A DNA stretch of 64,000 nt from M3007 sp044230315 (GTDB taxonomy: Bacteria > Bacteroidota > Bacteroidia > Chitinophagales > Saprospiraceae): assembly GCA_044230315.1 (NCBI GenBank), contig JBGARJ010000016.1:1-64000 (forward strand), written 5' to 3'. Below, one piece after another: positions 16,278 through 23,056 of this stretch. The notes under the pieces were generated by a model, which saw only the letters and a list, made by a program, of their open reading frames with translations, did no database searches and had not been told where the DNA came from. Both the position numbers and the translations under genes were made by a program. Position 1 is the first letter of the stretch. Every line of letters starts with the position of its first letter.

Positions 16278-17798
16278 ATGGTCCATTCGGAATTAGTGGC
16301 CATCCTGCGCAGTTTTTCGCAAAAGGAACAGCGCGGGTTGGAGCAGTTTTTACTTTCACCCTACTTCGCAAAAGGCAAAGACCTGGCCGACGAATTGAAG
16401 TTAGCCAGTCATGTTTTCGCTGCGCTGGCTCCGGGTAAACCTTCCGAAAACCTGTTGGAACCCGACCGTGTTTTTGCGGTCCTGTATCCGGGGCGGGCAT
16501 TTAACGCGCCGGCGCTCAACAACCTGATCGGTTCGCTGCTCAAGATGGTCCGGCAATTCATTGAAACGGAAATGTTGTTGGGAGAGACCCGGCCAATCGT
16601 CAAGCGCACCCTTCAGGTCAATTTTTTTTTGCAAAAAGAGGCTTTCGACTTGTGTCAAAAATATTTGAAACGCCTGGAGGAGGAACGAAGGGCCAATTGC
16701 GCCAGGGATGAACATGATTATTTAGCAGATTGGCAGGCCGAAGAGGCCAAAACAATGTTTTTGGGCTTGCAATCGCAGGTAACCGGCGACTTTAACCTGA
16801 AGGGAAGCCTCCGGGCGCTGGAAGATTTCTACCTCATCAGACGCCTGACAACCCTGACCACACTCTTCAACCTCAATCACCTCACCCCCATCCTGAGTTT
16901 CGAGGAACGCGAAAATTTCATCCAGGATATCGATGCCTGGCGTGGGTCGGCCATTTTCCAACATCCCGTGGTCCAGTTGAGCCGGATGGTGCTGCAGATT
17001 TTTCACTACGAAGGGAAGCAGGCCGAAGCGATATTTCAAGCCTACATGGACCTGCTGGCCAGGCATGAAAAGGAATTGTCGCTTTACTACCTGGAGCGCC
17101 TGGAGTCTTTCGCCTACAATTTTTGTGCGCGCCGCTTCCAGCAGGAAGTTTACAAAAAATTTCTGTTCGAACTGTTCAAACGCCGTACCCATCCCGACCG
17201 GCTTGACCGGGTAACCAGTTTTCAGGCCAATGAATTTCTCAGCCTGGTCAAACTCGGGATTCTGTGGAAAGAGTTCGATTGGGTTGCCGGTTTTTTGGAA
17301 CGGTATCGCACCGGTATCGTAGGCATTCAGCCTTCCGAAGTGTATTACCAGTTCAATTTGGCGCTGTATCATTTCGCTACCGGGCGGTATGATGCAGCGC
17401 GCGACATTGTGGTTCGCCAGGATAATTTTCACGAGTCGCACTACAAGTATTTTTCCAAAGCCCTGGAAATCAAATGTTTTTACGAAACGGAAAAGCCGGG
17501 CGACACCTTGGTGGACGGCAAACTGCAAACGTTGAAAGTCATGCTCTCCCGCGAGTCGAAAATGACCCCCGATAAAGTAAAGCGGTACAAGAACTTTGTC
17601 AATTTGCTGCTGCAGATCAACCGGCAGCGCCAAAACGCCAAACCGGACGCGATACGCCTGCAGAAGATCGGGAAAAGCCTTCAGGACAAAAAAAATACCG
17701 CTGAATGGGGATGGCTGCTGGAGAAATTAAAAGAATTGGGGTGGGCGCCTCCGGGGGCCGACCAGGAGTCCGGTTCTACGGATCTCATCAAAGATTGA
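16278..17798 (+). CDS. Large helical protein of unknown function, paralogue of the gene at 38906
   Basis: The 506-aa product has no signal peptide, no membrane segment and no catalytic motif; it is predicted almost wholly helical, with repeat-like spacing that suggests a TPR-type or similar solenoid. The N-terminus (SELVAILRSFSQKEQRGLEQFLLSPYF) aligns with the product of 38906-40294 (NKLFSIFNSLSGVEKRECANFLRSPYF). A second shared block is VFAVLYPGRAFNAPALNNLIGSLLK versus AFQQLYAGEAFDDARWRHVQSFLLL. Function unknown. ATG 16278 gives an N-terminus that matches the paralogue. It converges with the pseudouridine synthase gene. Confidence 0.85.
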   Translation: MVHSELVAILRSFSQKEQRGLEQFLLSPYFAKGKDLADELKLASHVFAALAPGKPSENLLEPDRVFAVLYPGRAFNAPALNNLIGSLLKMVRQFIETEMLLGETRPIVKRTLQVNFFLQKEAFDLCQKYLKRLEEERRANCARDEHDYLADWQAEEAKTMFLGLQSQVTGDFNLKGSLRALEDFYLIRRLTTLTTLFNLNHLTPILSFEERENFIQDIDAWRGSAIFQHPVVQLSRMVLQIFHYEGKQAEAIFQAYMDLLARHEKELSLYYLERLESFAYNFCARRFQQEVYKKFLFELFKRRTHPDRLDRVTSFQANEFLSLVKLGILWKEFDWVAGFLERYRTGIVGIQPSEVYYQFNLALYHFATGRYDAARDIVVRQDNFHESHYKYFSKALEIKCFYETEKPGDTLVDGKLQTLKVMLSRESKMTPDKVKRYKNFVNLLLQINRQRQNAKPDAIRLQKIGKSLQDKKNTAEWGWLLEKLKELGWAPPGADQESGSTDLIKD

Positions 17799-17813
17799 AG
17801 CCGCTCCGCTGAC

Positions 17814-18413
17814 TTAATGCCCCGGGCCGGACTCCCATAATGCCTGTAACAGCGCAGGCGGTATGGGCCGCACCTCGCCGGGAGCCATGTCGCCCAGCTG
17901 CAGTCCGCCTATTTTTATCCGCACCAAGCGCAGTACGGGATACCCTACGGCCGCGCACATGCGCCGTACCTGCCGGTTTTTCCCTTCCGTGAGGGTGATC
18001 TCCAGCCACCGGTCGGGCACGGTCTTCCGGAAACGAACCGGCGGATGCCGTTCGGGCAGTTCCGGCGGGGTGTCCAGCAACCGGACGACCGCCGGTTGGG
18101 TGCGGTAGGTTTTGCCTTCCACCCGAATTTCAACCCCCTCCGCCAGCCGTTTCAGGGCGATGGAGTCGGGTACGCCTTCCACTTGCGCCAGATAGCTGCG
18201 GGCATGGGCGAATTTCGGGTGGAGTAATTTGGCATTCAGCGATTTATCATTGGTCAACAACAACAACCCTTCACTGTCGGCGTCGAGCCGGCCTACCGGG
18301 TACACATCCTTGTTGAACGCAAAACCGAGATCAGCCAGTGTGTGCTGGCCGGGCGCCTCGCGGGTGAATTGCGAAAGCATGCCAAAGGGTTTGTACAACG
18401 CGAAATAGTCCAT
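17814..18413 (-). CDS. RsuA/RluE-type pseudouridine synthase
   Basis: The product (199 aa) isomerises uridines in rRNA. The catalytic motif GRLDADSEGLLLLTND (Asp in GRLDxxSxG) lies near residue 43, and LTEGKNRQVRRMCAAVGYPVLRLVRIKIG near 140 is the second family block. An N-terminal S4 domain is absent, as in RluE-type members, so RluE-like specificity is possible but not proven. I chose ATG 18411-18413 (MDYFALYKPFGML); the upstream extension overlaps the previous gene. It is the last gene of the aromatic operon, 77 bases after the DAHP synthase, and co-transcription may be incidental. Confidence 0.88.
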   Translation of the reverse strand: MDYFALYKPFGMLSQFTREAPGQHTLADLGFAFNKDVYPVGRLDADSEGLLLLTNDKSLNAKLLHPKFAHARSYLAQVEGVPDSIALKRLAEGVEIRVEGKTYRTQPAVVRLLDTPPELPERHPPVRFRKTVPDRWLEITLTEGKNRQVRRMCAAVGYPVLRLVRIKIGGLQLGDMAPGEVRPIPPALLQALWESGPGH

Positions 18414-18490
18414 GCGCACCGAAATTGGGGCAAAGGTGGCTGATCTTGCCCGGACCGGCAACGCATCCGGTAGTTTTCCTGGTCGCGCAC

Positions 18491-19585
18491 TCAACAAGCG
18501 GGGCCCATCCCGTCCGGTATTTTCCGGTGGGCCAGTTGCTGCATGACGGTATGTTGATGCGCGATGCTTTCCTGGTGTACGGCCGACAGGAATTTTTCGA
18601 CAAAGCCATCGCTCAGACCGCGTGCCTGGCCCAGCGCGAACGCTTTTTCGAGTACTTCCGTCCAGCGCGCCGTTTGCAGGATGGCTATGTTGTTGCGGTG
18701 TTTATACCGGCCGATGTCTTCCGACAGCCGCATTCGCCGGGCGAGCAAATTGAGCAATTCAACGTCGACCTCGTCGATCTTATGGCGCAGGTTGTCGAGG
18801 TTGCCGGGGAAGTCGGCGTGGTCGGCGCTTTCCCGCCGGAGGATGAGTTGGGCGGTCAATTCCTGGAACGCAAGCGGGGTGATCTGTTGTTTCGCATCGC
18901 TCCAGGCTTCGTCGGGGGTGCCATGCACTTCGGTCATGAGGCCGTCGTAATTGAGATCGAGCGCCTGTTGCGCCACCTCGAGCAGGTCGTGGCGGTTGCC
19001 GCAAATGTGGCTGTTGTCGCACAGCAGGGGCAAATCGGGCATCCGCCGCCGCAGTTCGATGGGGATTTCCCAGTAGGGGGCATTCCGGAAAGTCGATTTT
19101 GCATAGGCCGAAAAGCCGCGGTGCACGGCGCCGGCCCGCGTGACGCCGGCGTTGCGGATGCGTTCGATGGCGCCGATCCAAAGGTCCAGGTCGGGGTTCA
19201 CCGGATTTTTGATCAGCACCGGCGCATCCACGCCGCGCAATGCATCGGCGATCTCCTGCACGGCAAACGGGTTCACCGTGGTGCGCGCGCCGATCCACAG
19301 CACATCGATGCCAAATTTCAGGGCCTCGTACACCTGGTTGGCGTTGGCCACTTCGATCGTGGTGCGCAGGCCGGTTTCGGCTTTCACCCGGCGCAACCAG
19401 GGCAGGGCTGTTGCGCCATGACCTTCAAAAGCGCCGGGCCGGGTGCGGGGTTTCCAGACGCCGGCACGAAACAGGTCGATGCCGCAGCCGGCCAGTTGGT
19501 GTGCCGTGTTCAGCACTTGATCTTCGGTTTCGGCCGAACAGGGGCCGGCGATGAGGAAGGGTCGGGAACTGTGTTTTTGAAACAT
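18491..19585 (-). CDS. Bifunctional DAHP synthase / chorismate mutase
   Basis: The 364-aa protein joins two shikimate enzymes. Residues about 10-265 are a DAHP synthase of the KDO8P-like (Ib) type: LIAGPCSAETEDQV, LFRAGVWKPRTRPGAFEG, IGARTTVNPFAVQEIAD, LIKNPVNPDLDLWIGAIERI and DNSHICGNRHDLLEVAQQ carry the metal- and phosphoenolpyruvate-binding residues. Residues about 270-345 are an AroQ-type chorismate mutase (NLRHKIDEVDVELLNLLARRMRLSEDIGRYKHRNNIAI). This fusion is common in Bacteroidota, where the mutase part can give prephenate control over entry to the pathway. It is the fourth structural gene of the operon, 63 bases after tyrA. Confidence 0.95.
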   Translation of the reverse strand: MFQKHSSRPFLIAGPCSAETEDQVLNTAHQLAGCGIDLFRAGVWKPRTRPGAFEGHGATALPWLRRVKAETGLRTTIEVANANQVYEALKFGIDVLWIGARTTVNPFAVQEIADALRGVDAPVLIKNPVNPDLDLWIGAIERIRNAGVTRAGAVHRGFSAYAKSTFRNAPYWEIPIELRRRMPDLPLLCDNSHICGNRHDLLEVAQQALDLNYDGLMTEVHGTPDEAWSDAKQQITPLAFQELTAQLILRRESADHADFPGNLDNLRHKIDEVDVELLNLLARRMRLSEDIGRYKHRNNIAILQTARWTEVLEKAFALGQARGLSDGFVEKFLSAVHQESIAHQHTVMQQLAHRKIPDGMGPAC

Positions 19586-19648
19586 GCGTGCGTATTTGTT
19601 GGATGAAGCAAGTTTTTTGAATCCAGCGATGAAAATCCAGCCCTGTGC

Positions 19649-20494
19649 TCAGCCGTCGATAATGCGGCGGATACCATTGGCGTGGCGGATGAGTTGATCG
19701 AAGGTTTCAAAGTCGCGTTTGATGAGCAGGGTGCGAAAGCGGCTAACGGTATTGATGAACTCGTCGAGCACATCGAGCACGTTGTCGCGGTTCTCCCGGA
19801 ATATGGGTATCCAGGTGTCCGGGTTGCTCTTGGCCAGCCGAACCGTGCTGCTGAAGCCGCCGCTGGCCAGTTGAAAGATCCGGTCTTCGGCGCGTTCCTT
19901 TTCCAGCACCGTCAGGGCCAGGGCAAAGGATGCGATGTGGGAAATATGGCTGACATAGGCCACATGCAGGTCGTGGTCGCGGCCATCCATGTGAATGACC
20001 GACATGCCCAGCGATTCGAACAGTGCCCGGGCGGCCGCCAGGGCATCGACTGCGCTGTGTTCGACATCGCACAACACGCAGCATTTGCCCTCAAACAACC
20101 GGGCTACGGCCGCGCCGGGGCCCGAGTATTCGGTGCCGGCCATCGGGTGCGCGGCTACAAAGCGGTTGCGCCGGGGATGGTTCGCCACGGCGTCGAGCAA
20201 AGCGCCTTTGGTAGAGCCCACATCGAGCACGGTTTGGCGGTCGCCGATCCGGTTCAAGATGTCGGGCACGAGAGCCGTCAGGCTATCTACCGGCGTAGCC
20301 ACGAGGATGAGCTCGCTCTGCAGGATAGCGGCCTCCAGCGGCAGCACCTCGTCTACCAAACCCAAGGCCAGCGCCTGGCTGGCATGGTCCGTGTTTTTAT
20401 CCACCCCCAGCAAGCGCGTGGCGAAGTGGTTTTCCCGGAGGGCGATGGCGATTGAACCGCCGATCAAACCCAGTCCTGTTATGGTGATCGTCAT
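19649..20494 (-). CDS. tyrA: Prephenate dehydrogenase
   Basis: The enzyme oxidises prephenate towards tyrosine. The 281-aa product starts MTITITGLGLIGGSIAIALREN, an NAD(P)-binding GxGxxGG loop. It also has LDVGSTKGAL and the FVAAHPMAGTEYSGPGAA motif, whose His is the family's catalytic residue. I chose ATG 20492-20494 since the upstream extension overlaps the aminotransferase gene. No ACT domain is fused. It lies 23 bases after the aminotransferase gene in the operon. Confidence 0.94.
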   Translation of the reverse strand: MTITITGLGLIGGSIAIALRENHFATRLLGVDKNTDHASQALALGLVDEVLPLEAAILQSELILVATPVDSLTALVPDILNRIGDRQTVLDVGSTKGALLDAVANHPRRNRFVAAHPMAGTEYSGPGAAVARLFEGKCCVLCDVEHSAVDALAAARALFESLGMSVIHMDGRDHDLHVAYVSHISHIASFALALTVLEKERAEDRIFQLASGGFSSTVRLAKSNPDTWIPIFRENRDNVLDVLDEFINTVSRFRTLLIKRDFETFDQLIRHANGIRRIIDG

Positions 20495-20517
20495 CTTTTT
20501 GCTTTTGAAAATGGATG

Positions 20518-21711
20518 TCAGAATCGGGATAGCGAAAGGGCCTGCGAAGCAGCCGGCAGGTTTGCTTTTATGCGCCGGTATGCTTCTTCCAGGGTGTCGG
20601 CGGGGCTGCACAAGGAAATCCGGATATACGGATCTCCCGCCGGGCCGAAAATGCCGCCGGGTGTGAGAAAAACGCCGGTCTCGTACAACAGCCGGTCGCT
20701 GAGCGCGTACCCGTTTTCGGCGGATTCCGGTATGCGCGCCCAAACGAACATGCCTTGCTGCCGGCGCTCATAGGTACAGTCCAGCAGGTCGAGCAGGGCA
20801 AAGGCATGCGCCTGCCGTGCACCGTAGGTGGTATTCAGATCGCGGTACCAGGTATCCGGAAGTTGCAGCGCCTGCACGGCCGCCATTTGAATGGGGAGAA
20901 ACTGGCCGGAATCCATATTGCTTTTGAACCGGAGGATGGCCTGCAGGTGTTCCGGATGCCCCGTCGCCACACCGACGCGCCAGCCGGCGAGGTTGTGCGA
21001 TTTACTGAGCGAGTTGAGCTCCAGGGCCGTGTCGCGGGCGCCCGGGGCGCTCCAGATACTCAGGGGCCGGTCGTTGAGGATGAAACTGTAGGGATTGTCG
21101 TTGACGATCAGGATATCGTGTTTCAGCCCGAAATCGACAACCCCTTGGAAAAACGCCGGCGAAGCCGCTGCGCCGGAAGGCATGTGCGGGTAGTTAATCC
21201 ACATGATCTTTACGGGCTGCAGGTCAGTCTTTTCCAGGGCATTGAGATCGGGCAGCCAGCCGCCGGCTGCATCGAGCCGGTAGGTCCGCACAGCGGCTCC
21301 GGCCAGCGCCGATGCGGCCCGGTAAGCCGGGTAGCCGGGGTCGGGGACCAACGCGACGTCGCCTGGTTCGAGAAAGGCCATTGCTACATGCACAATCCCT
21401 TCCTTGGAGCCGATCAGCGGCAGAATTTCACCCTCCGGATCGAGCGTTGCCCCGTACCAACGGTAATACCAGGCCGCCCAGGCATGGCGCAGGGCGGGGA
21501 TTCCGGCATAGGGCTGGTAAGCGTGCGACGACGGCTCGGCGGCGCTGGAATGCAGGGCGGCAATGACAGCCGGAGCAGGCGGCAGGTCGGGGCTTCCGAT
21601 CCCCAGGTTGAGCACGGAAACGCCCGACTGGCGCAATTGGGCGATCTCGCGCAGTTTGGCGGCAAAGTAGTATTCGGCGATGCCGTCGAGGCGGCGGGCA
21701 GGTCGGAACAT
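20518..21711 (-). CDS. PLP-dependent class I/II aminotransferase of the aromatic operon
   Basis: The 397-aa fold-type I aminotransferase has the substrate-loop motif VLNLGIGSPDLPPAPAVI near residue 35, the Asn-Pro-type cofactor region (..VNDNPYSFILND..) and the Schiff-base lysine in LNSLSKSHNLAGWRVG near residue 240. ISLCSPADTLEEAYRRI near the end carries the carboxylate-binding Arg. Its place between pheA and tyrA suggests that it transaminates phenylpyruvate, 4-hydroxyphenylpyruvate or prephenate; annotation pipelines often call such proteins aspartate or LL-diaminopimelate aminotransferase. The gap to pheA is 146 bases. Confidence 0.9.
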   Translation of the reverse strand: MFRPARRLDGIAEYYFAAKLREIAQLRQSGVSVLNLGIGSPDLPPAPAVIAALHSSAAEPSSHAYQPYAGIPALRHAWAAWYYRWYGATLDPEGEILPLIGSKEGIVHVAMAFLEPGDVALVPDPGYPAYRAASALAGAAVRTYRLDAAGGWLPDLNALEKTDLQPVKIMWINYPHMPSGAAASPAFFQGVVDFGLKHDILIVNDNPYSFILNDRPLSIWSAPGARDTALELNSLSKSHNLAGWRVGVATGHPEHLQAILRFKSNMDSGQFLPIQMAAVQALQLPDTWYRDLNTTYGARQAHAFALLDLLDCTYERRQQGMFVWARIPESAENGYALSDRLLYETGVFLTPGGIFGPAGDPYIRISLCSPADTLEEAYRRIKANLPAASQALSLSRF

Positions 21712-21857
21712 GGCAGTGGCGGTTTTAAAATCAGGTACTGCTGACGAAAAATATTGAATTTGAAAAGGTTATGAACGTTTTGGGGGTTTCTGCCGTCATC
21801 AAAAAGGTGAAACCCGGGCGGACATTTTAGGTCCGGCTGGAATATCCCCGGAATACG

Positions 21858-22727
21858 CTAAGCCGGTTTGGCGGAGCGGTAAATGCCAAACACCTTGCAG
21901 TCTTCGGTCATCACATCCAGCAGGCGCAGGGCGGTGGGCAATACGGCAGGATTGCGCACCGTAAAATCGACCAGGAACAGGTATTCCCCAACGCGGCCGA
22001 CCAGCGGCACCGACTGGATTTTGGTCAGATTGGCGCTTTGGGCGGCCAGCATGCTCAGGATGCGGCTCAGGCTGCCCGGTTGATGGGGCAGGGCAAAACT
22101 GACCGATACTTTGTCGGCGCCCCGGATGGCTGTCGTTGTTTCCCGGCGTTGCAGGGCCAGAAAACGGGTGACGTTGGCGGGGTTCGTCTCGATGCCGGCA
22201 GCCAGGGTATTGAGGCCGTAAAGCTCGGCGGCTAAGCTGCTGCCGATCGCGCCGGCGTGCCGGAGTTGATGCTCGGCGATATAGGCGGCGCTTTGTGCGG
22301 TGTCTTCCGATTCCACCAGGCGGATGCCGGGGTGCGCCCGGAAAAACGCAGAGCACTGCGCCAATGCCATCGGATGGGAGTGTACTTCGCGCAGATCGGC
22401 CATGCTGGCGCCGGGAAGGGCCAGCAGGTTTTGCCGGATCGGCAACATCAGCTCGCCGGTGATGCACAGGTCGCTGTTTTGCAGCAGCAGGTAATTGCCG
22501 AGGATACTGCCGGCCAGGCTGTTTTCAATGGCCATTACGGCTGCGTCGGACAAGCGGGCATCGGCAGAGGTGCGCACCAGCTCGTCGAAACTGCGCGCGG
22601 GGATCACCTCGATGGCTGCGCCGAACAACTGCCGGGCGGCAATTTCATGAAACGCTCCTCGAACGCCCTGGATCACAATCCGGGGTTGCAGGTGCGGGCG
22701 GGGTGGGGCGGTGGTTGAAGTAAGCAT
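21858..22727 (-). CDS. pheA: Prephenate dehydratase
   Basis: The enzyme converts prephenate to phenylpyruvate. The 289-aa product has VIQGVRGAFHEIAARQLFG at the N-terminus, AVMAIENSLAGSI and the catalytic Thr-Arg-Phe in NVTRFLAL near residue 182. The C-terminal ACT domain (VSVSFALPHQPGSLSRILSMLAAQSANLTKIQSVPL..) should bind phenylalanine for feedback inhibition; the usual ESRP motif reads QSVP here. It is the first structural gene of the operon and lies 43 bases beyond the attenuator hairpin, so it is the direct target of the leader-peptide control. Confidence 0.95.
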   Translation of the reverse strand: MLTSTTAPPRPHLQPRIVIQGVRGAFHEIAARQLFGAAIEVIPARSFDELVRTSADARLSDAAVMAIENSLAGSILGNYLLLQNSDLCITGELMLPIRQNLLALPGASMADLREVHSHPMALAQCSAFFRAHPGIRLVESEDTAQSAAYIAEHQLRHAGAIGSSLAAELYGLNTLAAGIETNPANVTRFLALQRRETTTAIRGADKVSVSFALPHQPGSLSRILSMLAAQSANLTKIQSVPLVGRVGEYLFLVDFTVRNPAVLPTALRLLDVMTEDCKVFGIYRSAKPA

Positions 22728-22770
22728 GAGCAGGTGAATTAAAGATGGAGCGATGCGTGAACGGCAAATA

Positions 22771-22805
22771 AAAAAGGGGAGATCCTGGAATCAGGAACTC
22801 CCCTT
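22771..22805 (-). terminator. Intrinsic terminator of the aromatic operon attenuator
   Basis: Read on the minus strand, AAGGGGAG (complement of 22798-22805) pairs with CTCCCCTT (complement of 22774-22781). An inner TCCTG/CAGGA stem extends it, and a run of T follows. It lies after the leader-peptide stop and before pheA. Its 5' inner arm, TTCCTG (22792-22797), can instead pair with CAGGAA at 22855-22860 inside the leader reading frame, which would prevent termination. Confidence 0.85.
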
Positions 22806-22832
22806 TCGGTGTCGTTTTTTGTTTTTGGTATC

Positions 22833-22925
22833 TTACACGACTACGCATAGGCTATTCCTGTTTTCTCTTCCGCAAAAGAAAAAATATCCAAAATAGCCAA
22901 AATAATATGCGCGATTGCCAGTCAT
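22833..22925 (-). CDS. Tyr/Phe-rich leader peptide controlling the aromatic operon
   Basis: A 30-codon frame starts at ATG 22923-22925. Residues 7-17 read YYFGYFGYFFF: four Tyr and five Phe in eleven residues. It ends with VVV and TAA just upstream of an intrinsic terminator. The genes downstream make precisely phenylalanine and tyrosine. When the ribosome stalls on the Tyr/Phe codons, CAGGAA at 22855-22860 (codons for residues 22-24) stays free to pair with the terminator arm; when it reaches the stop codon this site is covered and the terminator can form. Similar in logic to E. coli pheL, with which it shares no sequence. The peptide itself probably has no other function. Confidence 0.85.
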   Translation of the reverse strand: MTGNRAYYFGYFGYFFFCGRENRNSLCVVV

Positions 22926-22949
22926 GTGTACTATTGTACTGATACGGTG

Positions 22950-22957
22950 CAAACCTA
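22950..22957 (-). promoter_or_regulatory. -7 box of the aromatic operon
   Basis: TAGGTTTG on the minus strand matches TAnnTTTG. A TTG lies 20 bases upstream of it (22978-22980). Transcription would begin around 22943, giving a leader of about 18 bases before the leader-peptide ATG. Confidence 0.7.
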
Positions 22958-23022
22958 GCCTTAAAGTTTCACTGGTACAAGTGGCGAAGCGATTTTTTTT
23001 ATCGGGCCGCCGGATTGCTTTA

Positions 23023-23030
23023 TACATTTG
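23023..23030 (+). promoter_or_regulatory. -7 box of the fucosidase gene
   Basis: TACATTTG matches TAnnTTTG, 26 bases before the ATG at 23057. It is divergent from the aromatic operon promoter; the two boxes are about 65 bases apart. Confidence 0.65.
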
Positions 23031-23056
23031 TCCAAAATCGAACTAAACTTTTAACC

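Noticed and set aside
18425..19606. 393-codon open frame on the plus strand
   Set aside because: Antisense to the DAHP synthase-chorismate mutase gene, which carries clear motifs.
20755..21744. 329-codon open frame on the plus strand
   Set aside because: Antisense to the aminotransferase gene; no motif and shadow-like composition.
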